A stretch of 64,000 bases of DNA from Siniperca chuatsi. Its lineage: Eukaryota; Chordata; Actinopteri; Centrarchiformes; Sinipercidae. Each line of letters starts with the position of its first letter. The stretch's first letter is position 1. This document shows positions 47,537-59,735 of this stretch, piece by piece. The position numbers and the translations under genes are program-made. The stretch is taken from contig NC_058045.1 of NCBI RefSeq assembly GCF_020085105.1, forward strand, positions 16,527,833-16,591,832, written 5' to 3'. The notes under the pieces were generated by a model that saw only the letters and a list, made by a program, of their open reading frames with translations, made no database searches and was not told the DNA's origin.

Positions 47537-47842
47537 TGAAACCAGTTTTAATACAACACATCCATTAGTCCATTAAATATATTCTCATTGATAAATATAT
47601 TTATGTAGGAAGGTATTTTTGTGCACATCCAATGTTATATTTAATAAGATTCAACATAGCTCCCAAAGTATAATCCAGTGTGAAGATATGCTCTCATTTT
47701 CTTAATGACATCTGACATCTCTTGATCTTGTCAACAAAAACACATTTCCGACCTTTCACTGAAATTGTGAAGAATGTTTAGCTTCTGATCTAGTTGATTT
47801 GAACTAAAGGACAGGCTTGAACAAGGCATTGATGTCCATGCA

Positions 47843-49021
47843 TTATAAATCCATGAAATGACGAGTAAGCTGCTGTTCCAACGTGAGTAACTCTGCATCA
47901 GGTAGAAGATACCTCTGGATGATGGCTTTTACATCTTTCTCAGTAGTGAGCTCATAGTCTTTCTTGTTCTTAAATGGTAAATGTCCAGCCAGCTCACAGA
48001 GAGCAACATTGAAGGCAGACTCCTCCTTGGCACCGAAGCACGAAATTCTGGGCCACACAACGATACGAACACCTTTTCTTGAACAGTGATCCTCTTCATT
48101 CTGTACGTGATCACAGGGCGGACATCCTCTAGTCAAGAACAGGTTGTGAGCAATATTGGAGTCCACAAGAAAGTCTGTGACTTGACAGATGGCTCTGGCA
48201 ACTTTCTCCACCCACTCAGATTCTGTGTAAAACAGAAAGCCTCCAGGAAAGTCCAATAAGCGATAAAACCCCTTTTCAGGAACCAGCGGCTTGACTGGCA
48301 TAGATTCTATCTTGAGCTCATGGTCCAAGTAATACCCATGTAGGTGTAAATGATTGACAGATGCAAATGCTCCTAGACTGTTGAACCCCACACGGAAGCC
48401 AGCATCGGAGCTCAGGAGCACAGATTCAATACCAACCTGGATGGTGAATCTCGTCAGGACCTGTGGGAAACAGCGTGAAGGATCTGGAACAAAGAGACAA
48501 TGCCCAAACTCCAAAGGGCTGACATTGACCAGCACAACCATCCTGCAGGGTTGATGCAATTGTCCCTTTTCATTTCTTCCCTCAGTGTCCTTTATCATCT
48601 CAAATATGATTTCTTCTGGACTGATTTTGTTAAAATTAAACTGCTTGGCATTGAACTCCTGCTGAATGCTCAGTATCTCCTGAGGCTTTCTTCTCTCTGT
48701 TCCTCTTTGAACATTCAGCTGGGCCACATAGCCATGCGGGCCCGGCAGGATGCGTGTTTGTAGATTGCCCAGATGGTAGCGAAAGAGTCCCCTGTCCATC
48801 CTGTCTGTCCAGCCGGCTTGGATGGTTGTGTCAAACTTTGCTGGAGGAGATGCCATCCCAAGACTATTTCCACTGCTCCTACACACATCTGTGACAAAGT
48901 CCTGGTTGCTGTACACAAACTGCAATGGCATGGTTGGATCTGCTGGTGAACAGTGAGGCAGAGAGGCATGACAATAGGGTTCACTATGGTAGGTCAGGTA
49001 GGTGTCATCCTGCTGAATCAT
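47843..49021 (-). CDS. gdpgp1: GDP-D-glucose phosphorylase 1
   Basis: Breaks GDP-D-glucose with phosphate, probably to clear GDP-glucose formed in error by GDP-mannose enzymes. The 392-residue protein is encoded in a single exon, as in mammals (385 in human). The catalytic HIT-like motif NHLHLHGYY has histidines at 224, 226 and 228. Family blocks FRYHLGNLQTRILPG, RVGFNSLGAFASVNH and FNVALCELAGHLP are present. A 3' splice site (TTATTTGCAG) lies just upstream, so the exon starts at 49061 and a non-coding first exon lies further upstream. I start at the first ATG inside this exon (49021). It is head-to-head with the titin-like gene, with 1.6 kb between. Confidence 0.96.
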   Translation of the reverse strand: MIQQDDTYLTYHSEPYCHASLPHCSPADPTMPLQFVYSNQDFVTDVCRSSGNSLGMASPPAKFDTTIQAGWTDRMDRGLFRYHLGNLQTRILPGPHGYVAQLNVQRGTERRKPQEILSIQQEFNAKQFNFNKISPEEIIFEMIKDTEGRNEKGQLHQPCRMVVLVNVSPLEFGHCLFVPDPSRCFPQVLTRFTIQVGIESVLLSSDAGFRVGFNSLGAFASVNHLHLHGYYLDHELKIESMPVKPLVPEKGFYRLLDFPGGFLFYTESEWVEKVARAICQVTDFLVDSNIAHNLFLTRGCPPCDHVQNEEDHCSRKGVRIVVWPRISCFGAKEESAFNVALCELAGHLPFKNKKDYELTTEKDVKAIIQRYLLPDAELLTLEQQLTRHFMDL

Positions 49022-49061
49022 CACAGAGCCCGGCCACGTGTGGGGCCTGCGGACATCAGGG

Positions 49062-50143
49062 CTGCAAATAACGATCATCAATTCTGTCTGCCCATAATTT
49101 TATTGATACATCCATTAATTGTACAGTGAACAAAATGTCAGTAAATAGTGAAAAATGGCGATCACGATTTCCCACAGCCCAGGTTGACATATTCAAAATG
49201 TTTGTTTTGTCCGACCAATGGCCCAAAACCCAATAATAGTAACGTTTACTGTCATATAAGACAAGAAAACCAGAAAACGTTCACATATCAGTAGCTGGAA
49301 ACGGTGAATTTTTGGCATTTTTTCTTGAAAATCATTTAAACTATTAATCAATTATCAAAATTGCTGCCAGTTAATTTTCTCAGTAATTAGGCCTAACTGA
49401 CGTATCATTTGATTTCAACTGTTTACATTATACAGAGTAAGCAGTCTAAAGCTGGGATACATTAACACAACATACAAATGATTATTTTATGATATTTTGC
49501 ACTCATGCTCTTTTCATCGGTTGTTTGCCCATGACACATACATGAGTTAATTTCATTTAATATATGTATACTCACGTTTTATTTTAACTCTATATGACTG
49601 TGTCGAAGTGAGCGTCTTGAAACAAAGAGCAGATTAAACGCCTTTAAAAGGCACATCTAACTCTTATTCACATAATTTGTTTTTATTAGGTTTTTTCCCT
49701 AGTATCGGTTTGCTAGGCTAGCTAGCTTCCTTAGTGATATGTGTTCTTCTTCGTTGGTGTTTATTGGTGTATTTCCGGTTATTTTTTCAGAATAAATGTT
49801 TCAATAAAAGTATTTATTTGTATATAATCTCGGGGTTACCACATTAAACATTGTATACATTTATGTTAACACTTCTGTAATTACATTTTAAACATCGTTT
49901 TATTTACACATTTATCTGCATTTTGATAGGTTGGTAATGATTGTGGTAGTAGAGATAGCAGTCATAATCAATTTAAAAAAGGAAACATAGGCCGCAGTTA
50001 CAATTCATTAACAAACAAGGTACTGTTACATACTATACATGTTGCTGAAGACAGATCCCTGCAGATTCCATGCACTTATATTAATAAAAGTACATGTTAC
50101 CAATAGTATTGTAGTGGTTGACCATTTGTTCACGAAGGCTCTT

Positions 50144-50233
<90 letters not shown>

Positions 50234-50605
50234 GACAAACACAAGACAAACATTGGTATTTAAAAGACATCTAAAGTGTAAAGCCACATGGTAAATCCCC
50301 TTGTAACTGGAATAGTATGTGTGCAGTATTTTACTGTTGAGCAACTTTCCAGTTTTTCCTTGCTGACCCATGTAGGCTCACCTAACATTGAAAGAATGAG
50401 CAGCTGGCCAATCAGGCATCATGGCTATTTTAGTCACTGCATGCTTTTGGAGATAAAGCAGGCAGTGATTGGCAGAGTTGTGTATGTCTGCCACAGAGTT
50501 TTGGGGCTCACCACAGTTGATGCATCTTAAATAACCGATTAACTGAACAAGCTGAACATTAAATTTTTCATACATAGGCATAAGTAAGGACAAGTAAGGG
50601 AAAGA
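49062..50605. other. Divergent promoter region, gdpgp1 / titin-like gene
   Basis: Both genes are transcribed outward from this 1.5-kb stretch, so it should contain the gdpgp1 first exon and promoter and the promoter and 5'UTR of the titin-like gene. A long CA microsatellite occupies 50145-50232. I did not find a clear TATA box or a convincing muscle motif set. Confidence 0.45.
50145..50232. repeat. (CA)44 microsatellite
   Basis: Eighty-eight uninterrupted bases of CA lie about 370 bp upstream of the start codon of the titin-like gene. It is the longest simple repeat in the window. Confidence 0.98.
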
Positions 50606-53600
50606 ATGGAAGCCAGCAACAATGAAGTAAGTACAATTGTGTTTGAAAATGTAATACTTTTAAGCAATAATATCTTAAAAGTTATTGAAATATAGTACAG
50701 AAAGAGGTGAAGGCTCCTAAGAATAACTTTTTGATAATGATTTTTTTCTTACTCATGTAGTGAAATGGTTTAAACCTTATGAAAGCTTTAAGAGTAAGAT
50801 AATAATAGAGTTGTATGTGTTTGGTTGAACAGATGGCAGTCTGGTCCTCTAGTTATGTTAAACACCATCGAGAGTTTCTATTACCAACACATCATACTCA
50901 CTAAGATAGCCTACATTCTAGCTTGTTTAAAAGTTAGTTTTGTAAAAATCCTATTATGATTGAATTTGTATAGCTATTTTAATGTGGCCATAAAACTACA
51001 GTCTACTTTCAAACAACATAACAGTCTTAGAAAAAAAGAAAAATAAGAAACGTATTGCCCTGATTGTGTCAGCTTGTCTTTAATTTCATTTTCTCTGACA
51101 GTTTTGTGCCATTCTCTTTTGTAGACAGGAAAGAAAGCAGAGGATCAAGCCCACACTCTAAATATAAATATGACCCCAGATACTGATGCAGAGCTCACAG
51201 CAAAGGATGTCCAAGGTATGTCATGCATTCATCCTATCACTGTGTAGTCTAGATAGTGAATATTAATACATTCCTTTAAATTTAAATTTAAATTAAATCA
51301 CATTTAAACAGTTATAAAAAATAAAAGATAAATGCAATAAACATACATGTGTGGAACAAATAATATAAGATTCATAATAAAGTGTAACAAAAATAATCTA
51401 AATTCAAACATCTACTTATTAACTTTCTGGAGCTTCAAACTGCTCCTGGTGGTGTTATTACTGTGAGATACTAGCTAGAGATACTAGGTCTAGTTAGTAT
51501 GTAGACCTTTGAGCTTGGATTAATTTGTCACATATATTGTTACCAAAGGTCTAGAATAAAATTTGTGCTCAGATAGGCCTATATTAAAAGTAATTCAAGC
51601 AGTTTTATGACATTCTATAATAGTCTCAAACATTATTAAGAATTGACCTAAGGCATATCTTGTTATGACCTACTTAATATACAGTATGTCATAATTTTTT
51701 TTTCTGGGAAGCCAAATTTTCAGAATACACAATAAATTATAATACATTGAAAGCAAATTAAATACTGTATCCATATTTTAATGGTCAGATAGTCACATAG
51801 ATTGATTTGGCTTACTAAGTACCATATACATTTTGTATAATTAGTCTGAGTCTGCACAGTGATTTAATGTTCTAATGTTGTACTTGTTTGATGCTTTTCT
51901 TTTCTCACACCAGGTCAGCATGCCACTTCTGCAGAGAACGGAGAACACAACCCTAAAGTTCAACCCGGCCCTGTCACAGATAAGGAAAATGCTGTTAAGC
52001 CAAAACTCCAGATAACTTTTAACACGTTTACTGTCAAGAATGGTGAAGATTTGAAAGTAGAGGTCCCAGTGGTTGGGCACCCAGCACCAAAGATTGAATG
52101 GAGAAGAGATGGTCAGGCAGTCAAAGAGACATCAAGGCTAGAGGTTTCAAATACATCGTCATTAACGGTTCTTCATATCAGACGTGCTGCCAGGGAGCAG
52201 TCTGGTCAATACTCTATCACAGCAAGCAACAGTGCTGGAAAATATACAGGAGAAATCATTGTGGTTGTTCTTGAGAAGCCGGACCCACCCACAGGGCCTG
52301 TGAGGATTGATGAGGTCAGTTCTGACTATGTTACCATCTCCTGGGAGCCACCAGAATACACAGGAGGCTGTCAGCTAGACAACTACATAGTGGAGAAACG
52401 GGAAACTACAAGTACAGAATGGCAGACTGTGTCAGCAACGACAGTAAGAACCACAATCAAAGTCACCAAACTGAAGACAGGAAGTGAATACCAATTCAGA
52501 TTGTTGGCAGAAAATAGGTATGGAAAGAGTACTGCAATCACCTCTCCTCTTGTAACTGCACAATATCCTTTTAGTGTGCCCACTGCTCCTGGCACCCCCT
52601 TTGCGTCCGCAGTGACAAAGTACAGCATGGTGGTTGAATGGGAGCCTCCAGCCAAAGATGGAGGCAGCCCCATCATCGGCTATCACCTTGAACGCAAAGA
52701 GAAGAACAGCATTTTATGGACCAAACTGAACAAACTTGTTATACCTGATGCTCGCTTCAAAACAGGTGGACTGGAGGAAGGCATTGAGTATGAATTCAGA
52801 GTCTTTGCTGAGAATATTGCTGGACTCAGTCCATCTAGCAAGATATCTGAGTCATATGTGGCAAGAGACCCGTGTGATCCACCCGGTAAACCTGAAGCTG
52901 TTGTCATTACTAGAGAGAACATCACACTTCAGTGGGCAAAACCCAGGTATGATGGTGGAAGCACCATTACAGGCTACGTTGTTGAAAAGAAGGAGCTCCC
53001 AGATGGCAGATGGATGAAGGCAAACTTCACCAGTGTTATTGAGAATCAGTTCACAGTCACAGGTCTGACAGGAGGCCAAAGTTATGAGTTTAGAGTAACT
53101 GCTAAGAACGGTGCTGGTGTTTGGAGCACCCCTTCAGAAAGTGTAACCATCATCGCTCAGGATGTTATTGAAGGACCCACAGCATTCATTGATCCTAAGT
53201 TCAAGAGTACTACTGTTGTTCAGGCTGGTGAGACATTCGTTATTGATGCTGATTACTTCGGGAAGCCCCTCCCTGAAGTAACATGGCTGAAAAATGGAAA
53301 AGGAATTGACAAAGTTACACCGAGAATGGAGGTCAAAAACACCCTCACTCATACAACTCTGACCGTCAGAGACTGTACACGAGTGGATGGAGGACACTTT
53401 GTCTTGAGCCTCAGTAACACTGGTGGAACTACATCTATCCCAGTTAATGTGAAGGTCCTCGATAGACCTGGTCCTCCAGATGGACCTCTGAAGGTGAAAG
53501 TTGTCAGTGCAGAGAAGTGTAATCTTCACTGGAACCCCCCTGTAAATGATGGCGGTGCCAGTGTTTCCCACTACATCATTGAAAAAAGGGAGACCAGCCG

Positions 53601-56600
53601 TGTTACATGGACAGGGGTTGAGCCTCACGTTGAGGCTGTCAGTTACAAAGTGACAAAACTGGTGCCTGGTAAAGAATATATATTCAGGATTGCTGCCGTG
53701 AATAAATTTGGTGTTGGTGAATTTCTGGAATCAGACCCCTTCATTGCACAAAACCCTTTTACAGCACCTAGTGCACCTTCTACCCCTACAGCCAGCGCTG
53801 TGAATGGTGACTCTGTAGTGCTAACATGGGAAAGGCCTGAGACTGATGGAGGCTCAGAGATTGATGGCTACATCCTGGAGAAACGTGACAAAGAGGGTGT
53901 CAGGTGGACTAAATGCAACAAGAGAAGACTAAATGATTTACGCTTCAGATGCACAGGGCTCGCTGAGGGACATTACTATCAGTTTAGAGTATCGGCAGAG
54001 AATGCTGCTGGTCTGGGTGCACCCAGTGAGCCAAGTGAGTATATAAAAGTATGTGAAGCTACGTACCCACCTGGTCCCCCTACCAACCCCAAAGTGACAG
54101 ACTATTCCAGCAGTACTGTGTCTCTGACATGGTCAAAGCCCATCTATGATGGTGGAGCAGCCATCAGTGGATTTGCAGTTGAGATGAAAGAAGCAGCAGA
54201 AGATGAGTGGATCACTTGCACACCAAGCACAGGTGTAGAGGACACAAACTACACTGTGAAGAGACTGAGAGAAAATGCAGAGTACAATTTTCGTATATGT
54301 GCGATGAACGCCGCTGGAGTTGGAGAACATGTGGATCTACCTGGGTCTGTGGTAGCTGCTGAAAAACTGGAGGCACCAGAGATTGAGTTGGACACTACCT
54401 TGAGGAAAATGGTCAGTGTTCGAGCCTGTTCCACATTATGTCTCTTTGTCCCCATCAGAGGAAGGCCAGAGCCTGAGGTTAAGTGGTCAAAGGAAGGTGG
54501 CACTCTCAGTGAGTGTGCTCAAATTAAGGTAACAAGCTCCTACACAGAGTTATTGATTGAGAATGTCAATAGAAATGACACAGGAAAATATGTGTTGACT
54601 GCTGAGAACTGCAATGGTTCTAAATCAGCATTCATCAATGTCAGAGTATTGGACTCTCCCAGCGCACCAACAAATTTAGAGGTAAAGGATGTAAAGAGAG
54701 ACTCTGTGTCCATCTCCTGGGATGCACCTCTCATTGACGGAGGAGCAAAGATTTCACACTACATCGTAGAAAAACGAGAGGAGGCTAGGAAGGCATTCAC
54801 AAGCATCTGTAGCAACTGCGTGAGAAACTCATACAAGATTGACAATCTCCAGGAAGGATGCTTCTATTATTTCCGTGTCCTGGCTGTGAATGAGTTTGGC
54901 ACTGGACTGCCAGTAGAGACCACCGATGCTGTTAAAGTGTCTGAAGCTCCTCTGCCTCCTGGCAAAATCACACTCAGTGATGTTACTTGCAGCAGTGCAA
55001 GACTCTCTTGGGAGAAGCCTGACCATGATGGAGGAAGCAAAATCACATGTTATATCGTAGAAATGCAGGCTAAGGGAGATGACACATGGACAATATGTTC
55101 AGAGAGTAAAGCACTGCAAGTGACTATTAATGGGCTGGCAAAAGGAAAGGAATATTGCTTTAGAGTGACTGCTGTAAATGAAAAGGGAAAAAGTGAACCA
55201 AAGTCCCTTTTGGCACCTGTTACAGTAAATGATACTAGTGCTGAGCCCATTATTCATTTGTTGTCCAACACATTCAGTGTGAGGGCAGGAAATGATTTAA
55301 AGATTGATGTTCCATTCAAGGGTGTACCACCGCCAACAGTAGCCTGGAAGAAAGATGGCAACTTGCTGAAAGAGACAAGCAGGGTAAATGTGCACACATC
55401 TGACACATCATCTCAGATCATTATCAAAGATGCAACCAGAATAGACGTTGGTGTGTATGAGGTGACGCTGGCCAACTCAGTTGGAACCACATCCACTGAA
55501 ATCTTTGTTAATGTGTTTGAAAGACCTGGACCACCAAGTGACCTCAGCGTGGATGAAGTGAGTGCTGACTTTATGTCTTTGTCATGGCAGCCCCCACATT
55601 ATACTGGCGGATGTCAAATCAGTAATTATGTGGTTGAGAAGAGAGATACAGGCAGCACAACATGGCAGACTGTGTCAGCTACAGTTGCCAGAACATCAAT
55701 CAAAATTTCCCGTCTGACACAGGGCACTGAATATCAGTTTCGTATTGCTGCAGAGAATCGCTACGGCAAAAGCCACTTTGTTGAGTCTGAACCTGTTGTT
55801 GCCCAGTATCCCTTTAAGCCCCCTGGTCCACCAACCACTCTCCGAATTGTGAATGCCTCAAAGTCTGTCATGGTGGTTGCATGGAGCAAGCCAGACAGTG
55901 ATGGTGGCAGCCCTATTATTGGTTATCATATTGAATGCAAAGATCAAAGCAGTATTTTGTGGACAAAGTTAAACAGAAGCCCAGTGACTGACAACCAGTT
56001 CAAGGTAACAAGTGTTGAAGAAGGTCTGATATATGAGTTCAGGGTCTGTGCTGAGAATATGGCTGGTGTTGGACCATGCAGTAAGGCATCTGAGCCTGTA
56101 GCAGCAAGAGATCAGTGTGATCCCCCACGCAACCTCACAGTCACCAATATAACCAACAGCTCAGTTTCCCTCTCATGGGACAAACCAGAATATGATGGTG
56201 GGGCTAAAATAACTGGGTACATTGTTGAGCGCAAAGAGCTGCCAGATAGTTGCTGGCTTAAGTGTAACTTCACCAACTTACAGGACACCTTCTTGGAAGT
56301 GACTGGCCTCACAGAGGGTGAACAGTATGATTTTCGTGTGATTGCAAAAAATGCAGCTGAGCTCTTCAGTGCCTCCTCTGAAACCACAGGACCTGTTACA
56401 GTGCAGCATGACGTAGAGCCACCCAAAATTATCTTGGAGGACAAATTTAGACAGGTGGTGGTTGTCAAAGCAGGAGAGCTCCTAAGAATAGATGCTGACA
56501 TCTCTGGTCGCCCCAACCCTACAGTGTTTTGGTTGAAGAATGGTAGAAATATTGGCACCAAGGGAAGGGTTGAGATAACTGCAACAAAGACACATACCTC

Positions 56601-58433
56601 TCTACTTATCAGAGAAACGGTTAGGAAAGACTCTGGACAGTATACTCTGACCCTACAGAACACAGGTGGTACCACATCTAAGGCTATCACCTGCAAGGTC
56701 CTGGACAGGCCCAGCCCACCTGCTGGACCTCTGGAAGTGTCTGGACTCTCAGCAGAGAAATGCACCCTGTCATGGGGACCCCCTCATGAGACTGGCGGTG
56801 CTGAGATCATGCACTACATTGTTGAAAAGTGTGAAACCAGCCGTGTAGCTTGGATCCTTGTGTACGGTGACATGATGGCAACTACTTGCAAAATAACCAA
56901 GCTGCTCAAAGGAAATGAATACCTGTTCAGGGTAAGGGCAGTGAACAAGTACGGGGAAGGTGAGACTTTGGAAAGTGAGCCTATCAAGGCCATGGATCCC
57001 TTTAGTATCCCATCTGCTCCGATGGATGTTGAGGTCACAAGTGCAACCAGCGATGCTATGACTATCTGCTGGAAGAGACCTGCCACTGATGGCGGCAGCC
57101 GCATCAGCGGATACATTATAGAGAAGAGGGAGAAGCAGGGTGTTCGTTGGGTTCGTGTCAATAAGAAACCAGTCTATGACCTACGAGTCAAAGCCTCCTG
57201 CCTGCATGAGGGATGTGAGTATGAATTCAGAGTTTTTGCTGAGAATGCTGCTGGATTAAGTGAACCCAGTCTCCCATGCCCACTCACTCTGGCAGAGGAT
57301 CCAAAGTTTCTACCTTCCCCTCCTGCAAAACCCACCATAATGGATTCATCCAGGTCCTCCATCACTCTGTCATGGAACAAGCCGCTGTTTGATGGTGGAG
57401 CAGCAGTCACTGGGTACAAAGTTGAATTCAGAAAATCATCAGAAGAAGATTGGACTGTTGGTGTCCATAACACAGATAAAACTGAGTTTACAGTTACTGG
57501 ACTCGCTTCGGAGACGGAATACGTGTTTATTGTCAGATCCATAAACAAGATTGGCATCAGCGAGCCCAGTCCTGAAACAGATCCTCAAGTGGCCATGGAG
57601 AGAGAGGAGGAGCCCAGGTTTGATATTAGCACCGAGATGAGGAAGGCCCTGCTTGTTAAAGATGGCAGCTCCTTCACTTTGACTGTGCCTTTCATAGGCA
57701 AACCTGTTCCCAGTGTGACATGGGACAAAGCAGATGTAGATCTGAGAGTCAGAGGAATGATCAACACCAGCAGCTGCGTCACATCTATCACAGTGGAAGG
57801 GGCAACACGTGATGACTCTGGCAAATATATAGTAAAACTGCAAAACGTTGCTGGATCTGCCTCTTTGACGCTGAATGTGAGGGTTTTGGATTCACCTGGT
57901 CCACCAACTCATGTAGCAGTTAAAGATGTGACCAAGAACTCTGCCACTGTTTCATGGGACATCCCTGAGAATGAGGGAGGAGCCCCAGTCAAGAACTATT
58001 TTGTAGATATACGGGACATCAGCAGAAAAGGGTGGACGAGACTCACGGACAAATGCCGCCGACTGTCCTACAAGGTGTCTGACCTGGAGGAGGGAGGAAT
58101 CTACTTCTTCAGAGTCACAGCTGAAAACGAGTACGGGATCGGTGTTCCAGCAGAGACCAAGGAGGGAACGAAAATGGCAGGTACAATCTGTGAAGAATAA
58201 GCGCATTAAGAGTTGTTATATTTAGTAGGAATAAAAAAACCTAACTATTGTGACGGAATTAGTGGCTAAGTAGGATGTAAAATTTTTTAGAAAATGATTA
58301 GATATGTTAAGCACCAGAACTTCCTTCACGTTTCGCACATTATTCTTGTATGCATTGAGAGTAATTCTGTATTTTTATTATTATTATTGTTATTTCAGAT
58401 ACAACAGACTGGGAGACAAATCCAGGAGCTTAG
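50606..58433 (+). CDS. Free-standing titin-like protein: two A-band C-zone super-repeats
   Basis: Exons 50606-50626, 51125-51215, 51914-58180, 58399-58433 have good GT-AG borders and matching phases and give 2137 residues. An acidic, low-complexity N-terminus (1-67) starts MEASNNETGKK. Then come 21 domains: Ig about 68, three Fn3, Ig about 456, three Fn3, Ig about 856, two Fn3; then Ig about 1147, three Fn3, Ig about 1538, three Fn3, Ig about 1937, one Fn3; and a tail ending DTTDWETNPGA. Fn3 hallmarks (SW.PP..DGG..I..Y.VEKRE, Y.FRV.A.N..G.) recur throughout. The 4-4-3 spacing is the 11-domain super-repeat of the titin C-zone, the thick-filament part that binds myosin and MyBP-C. Kinase, PEVK, Z-disc and M-line regions are absent. 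The 6.27-kb exon has no stop, so a decayed copy is unlikely. The role is inferred (thick-filament or cytoskeletal binding). Alternative: a fragment of a longer gene, but the ATG, stop and poly(A) signal argue against that. Confidence 0.88.
51999..55239 (+). repeat. Titin-type super-repeat 1 (11 domains)
   Basis: Ig-Fn3-Fn3-Fn3-Ig-Fn3-Fn3-Fn3-Ig-Fn3-Fn3, about 1080 codons. It aligns domain by domain with the next unit; for example SPIIGYHLERKEKNSILWTK here matches SPIIGYHIECKDQSSILWTK in the second unit. Confidence 0.85.
55240..58180 (+). repeat. Titin-type super-repeat 2 (10 of 11 domains)
   Basis: Same order as unit 1 but ending after the first Fn3 of the last pair, so the final Fn3 is missing. 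The cut falls at a domain boundary and is followed directly by a splice donor. Confidence 0.85.
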
Positions 58434-58651
58434 CTTGTCTCCTTCCCCAGGGTTGAAGTAATCATCTCCCAGTCTTCTTGTCAAGATCCTCGACTATTTC
58501 TCATCTTCATCCAGTGTTGTTCAAAAAAATCAGTTAGCAAATGTGAATTAATACTTTACCAGAAGCTGCGGTTTTGTAGATATATGATTACATTTCTTTT
58601 CTAAATGTTTGTATACTAGAAAGCCTTATAAATGGCAGATTTTATTTAGAA

Positions 58652-58657
58652 AATAAA
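58652..58657 (+). terminator. poly(A) signal of the titin-like gene
   Basis: AATAAA about 220 bases after the stop codon at 58433, in the same orientation. Confidence 0.65.
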
Positions 58658-59211
58658 ATGATTTTGTTTGTTTCTGGTTCAAAAAATAATAACTACAAAA
58701 AAATGATGATGTTTGTTGCAAATATACAATAAATGAAGATGATTAGAAGAGTTATTAGAGTTTTACTTTTGATTTGTTATGGGAAGTTATATGCTATTAA
58801 CACTGGATGACATGAAGACATTCCAAAAGAATACAAATAAGACAAGATTAATGAATCAATTAAAATAAAACAAACAATATCAAACAAACAAAAAAAGAAA
58901 AGCGTGGAAAGATTTACTTTTATACTGTAAAATTTGAGGTAGAAGACTGGGACTTCACTTGAGTATTTCCATTTTGTATACTGTAGTTCATACAGTCCAC
59001 TAGTAAGTGACATCATTACTGTGTCATTAGAGAGTTTTTACACACTACCTGCTCCCTCCTGCAATAATTTCATTGTGTTAAATAATTAATTTAGCACTAT
59101 ACATACGTTTGAGTTTTTTTTTTACATTTCACTGCCAGTTTGCAAGTTTTACTTTTAGTTATTTTTTGCTGGAACCTTTTTATATTTTGGTATACAAAAG
59201 TAGTTAAAGGA

Positions 59212-59365
59212 TGGGATGGTGGCACTTTTGGTACTGTGATTGCAACGTCTCCAGTTCGATTCCATCCAGGACCCATTCAGCCTCTTTCTCCCCCCGTTCC
59301 CTCTCAACTGTTACTCTCGAGCAAAGGCAACAAATTTCCCCAAAATACTTTTAAAAAAAAAGTAG
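59212..59365 (+). mobile_element. tRNA-derived SINE, degenerate
   Basis: A tRNA-like head (GATGGTGGCACTTTTGGTAC, then CCAGTTCGATTCCATCC as B-box) is followed by a pyrimidine-rich body (CTCTTTCTCCCCCCGTTCCC as read, with small gaps) and a tail AGCAAAGGCAAC...AAAA. The layout matches a common teleost SINE that ends in AAAGGCA plus A-rich tail. Confidence 0.65.
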
Positions 59366-59735
59366 TTTAAGAATTTCATCAGTGGCATCTGACAAACAAA
59401 CTGAAAACAAAAACCAAAGTAAGAAGCCGCCAGGCCTTTTTACTTGTGGACCGTGTCAAAATAAAGCTACTTTAGGATGAAAAAGTTATAACTACACAAG
59501 TTAGCCCTGTTTGTCACCTGTTGGTTGTCGCCCTTTTGTCACGATAGGATCTGTTTGCATGTACGTCACTATGGAAACAGTTACGTAGCTAAATACAGGA
59601 AAGGGAATGTTAATGCAGACACCAGCTAGACACCGGAAGTAAGCGATGCAAAACCAACTATCGTTAGTTGCCTAGTAGTTCGGTGGGTAACTGTTTACAA
59701 CAACAAAAGTACATTTTCGAGTCGAAAGTTTCAAG

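Larger units (their letters stand above)
58434..59735. other. Titin-like 3'UTR and cib1 upstream region
   Basis: Holds the 3'UTR of the titin-like gene, a SINE at 59212-59365 and, near its right end, the cib1 promoter and 5'UTR. Both flanking genes run rightward. No further exon was seen. Confidence 0.45.

Noticed and set aside
52383-57843. Many minus-strand open frames under the titin-like exon
   Set aside because: Shadow frames of a long coding exon, without independent features.
50606-58433. Possibility that the titin-like gene is a processed retrocopy or pseudogene
   Set aside because: It has introns with good splice sites and more than 2000 codons without a stop; the long exon resembles titin's own giant exon, so lack of introns there is not evidence of retroposition.
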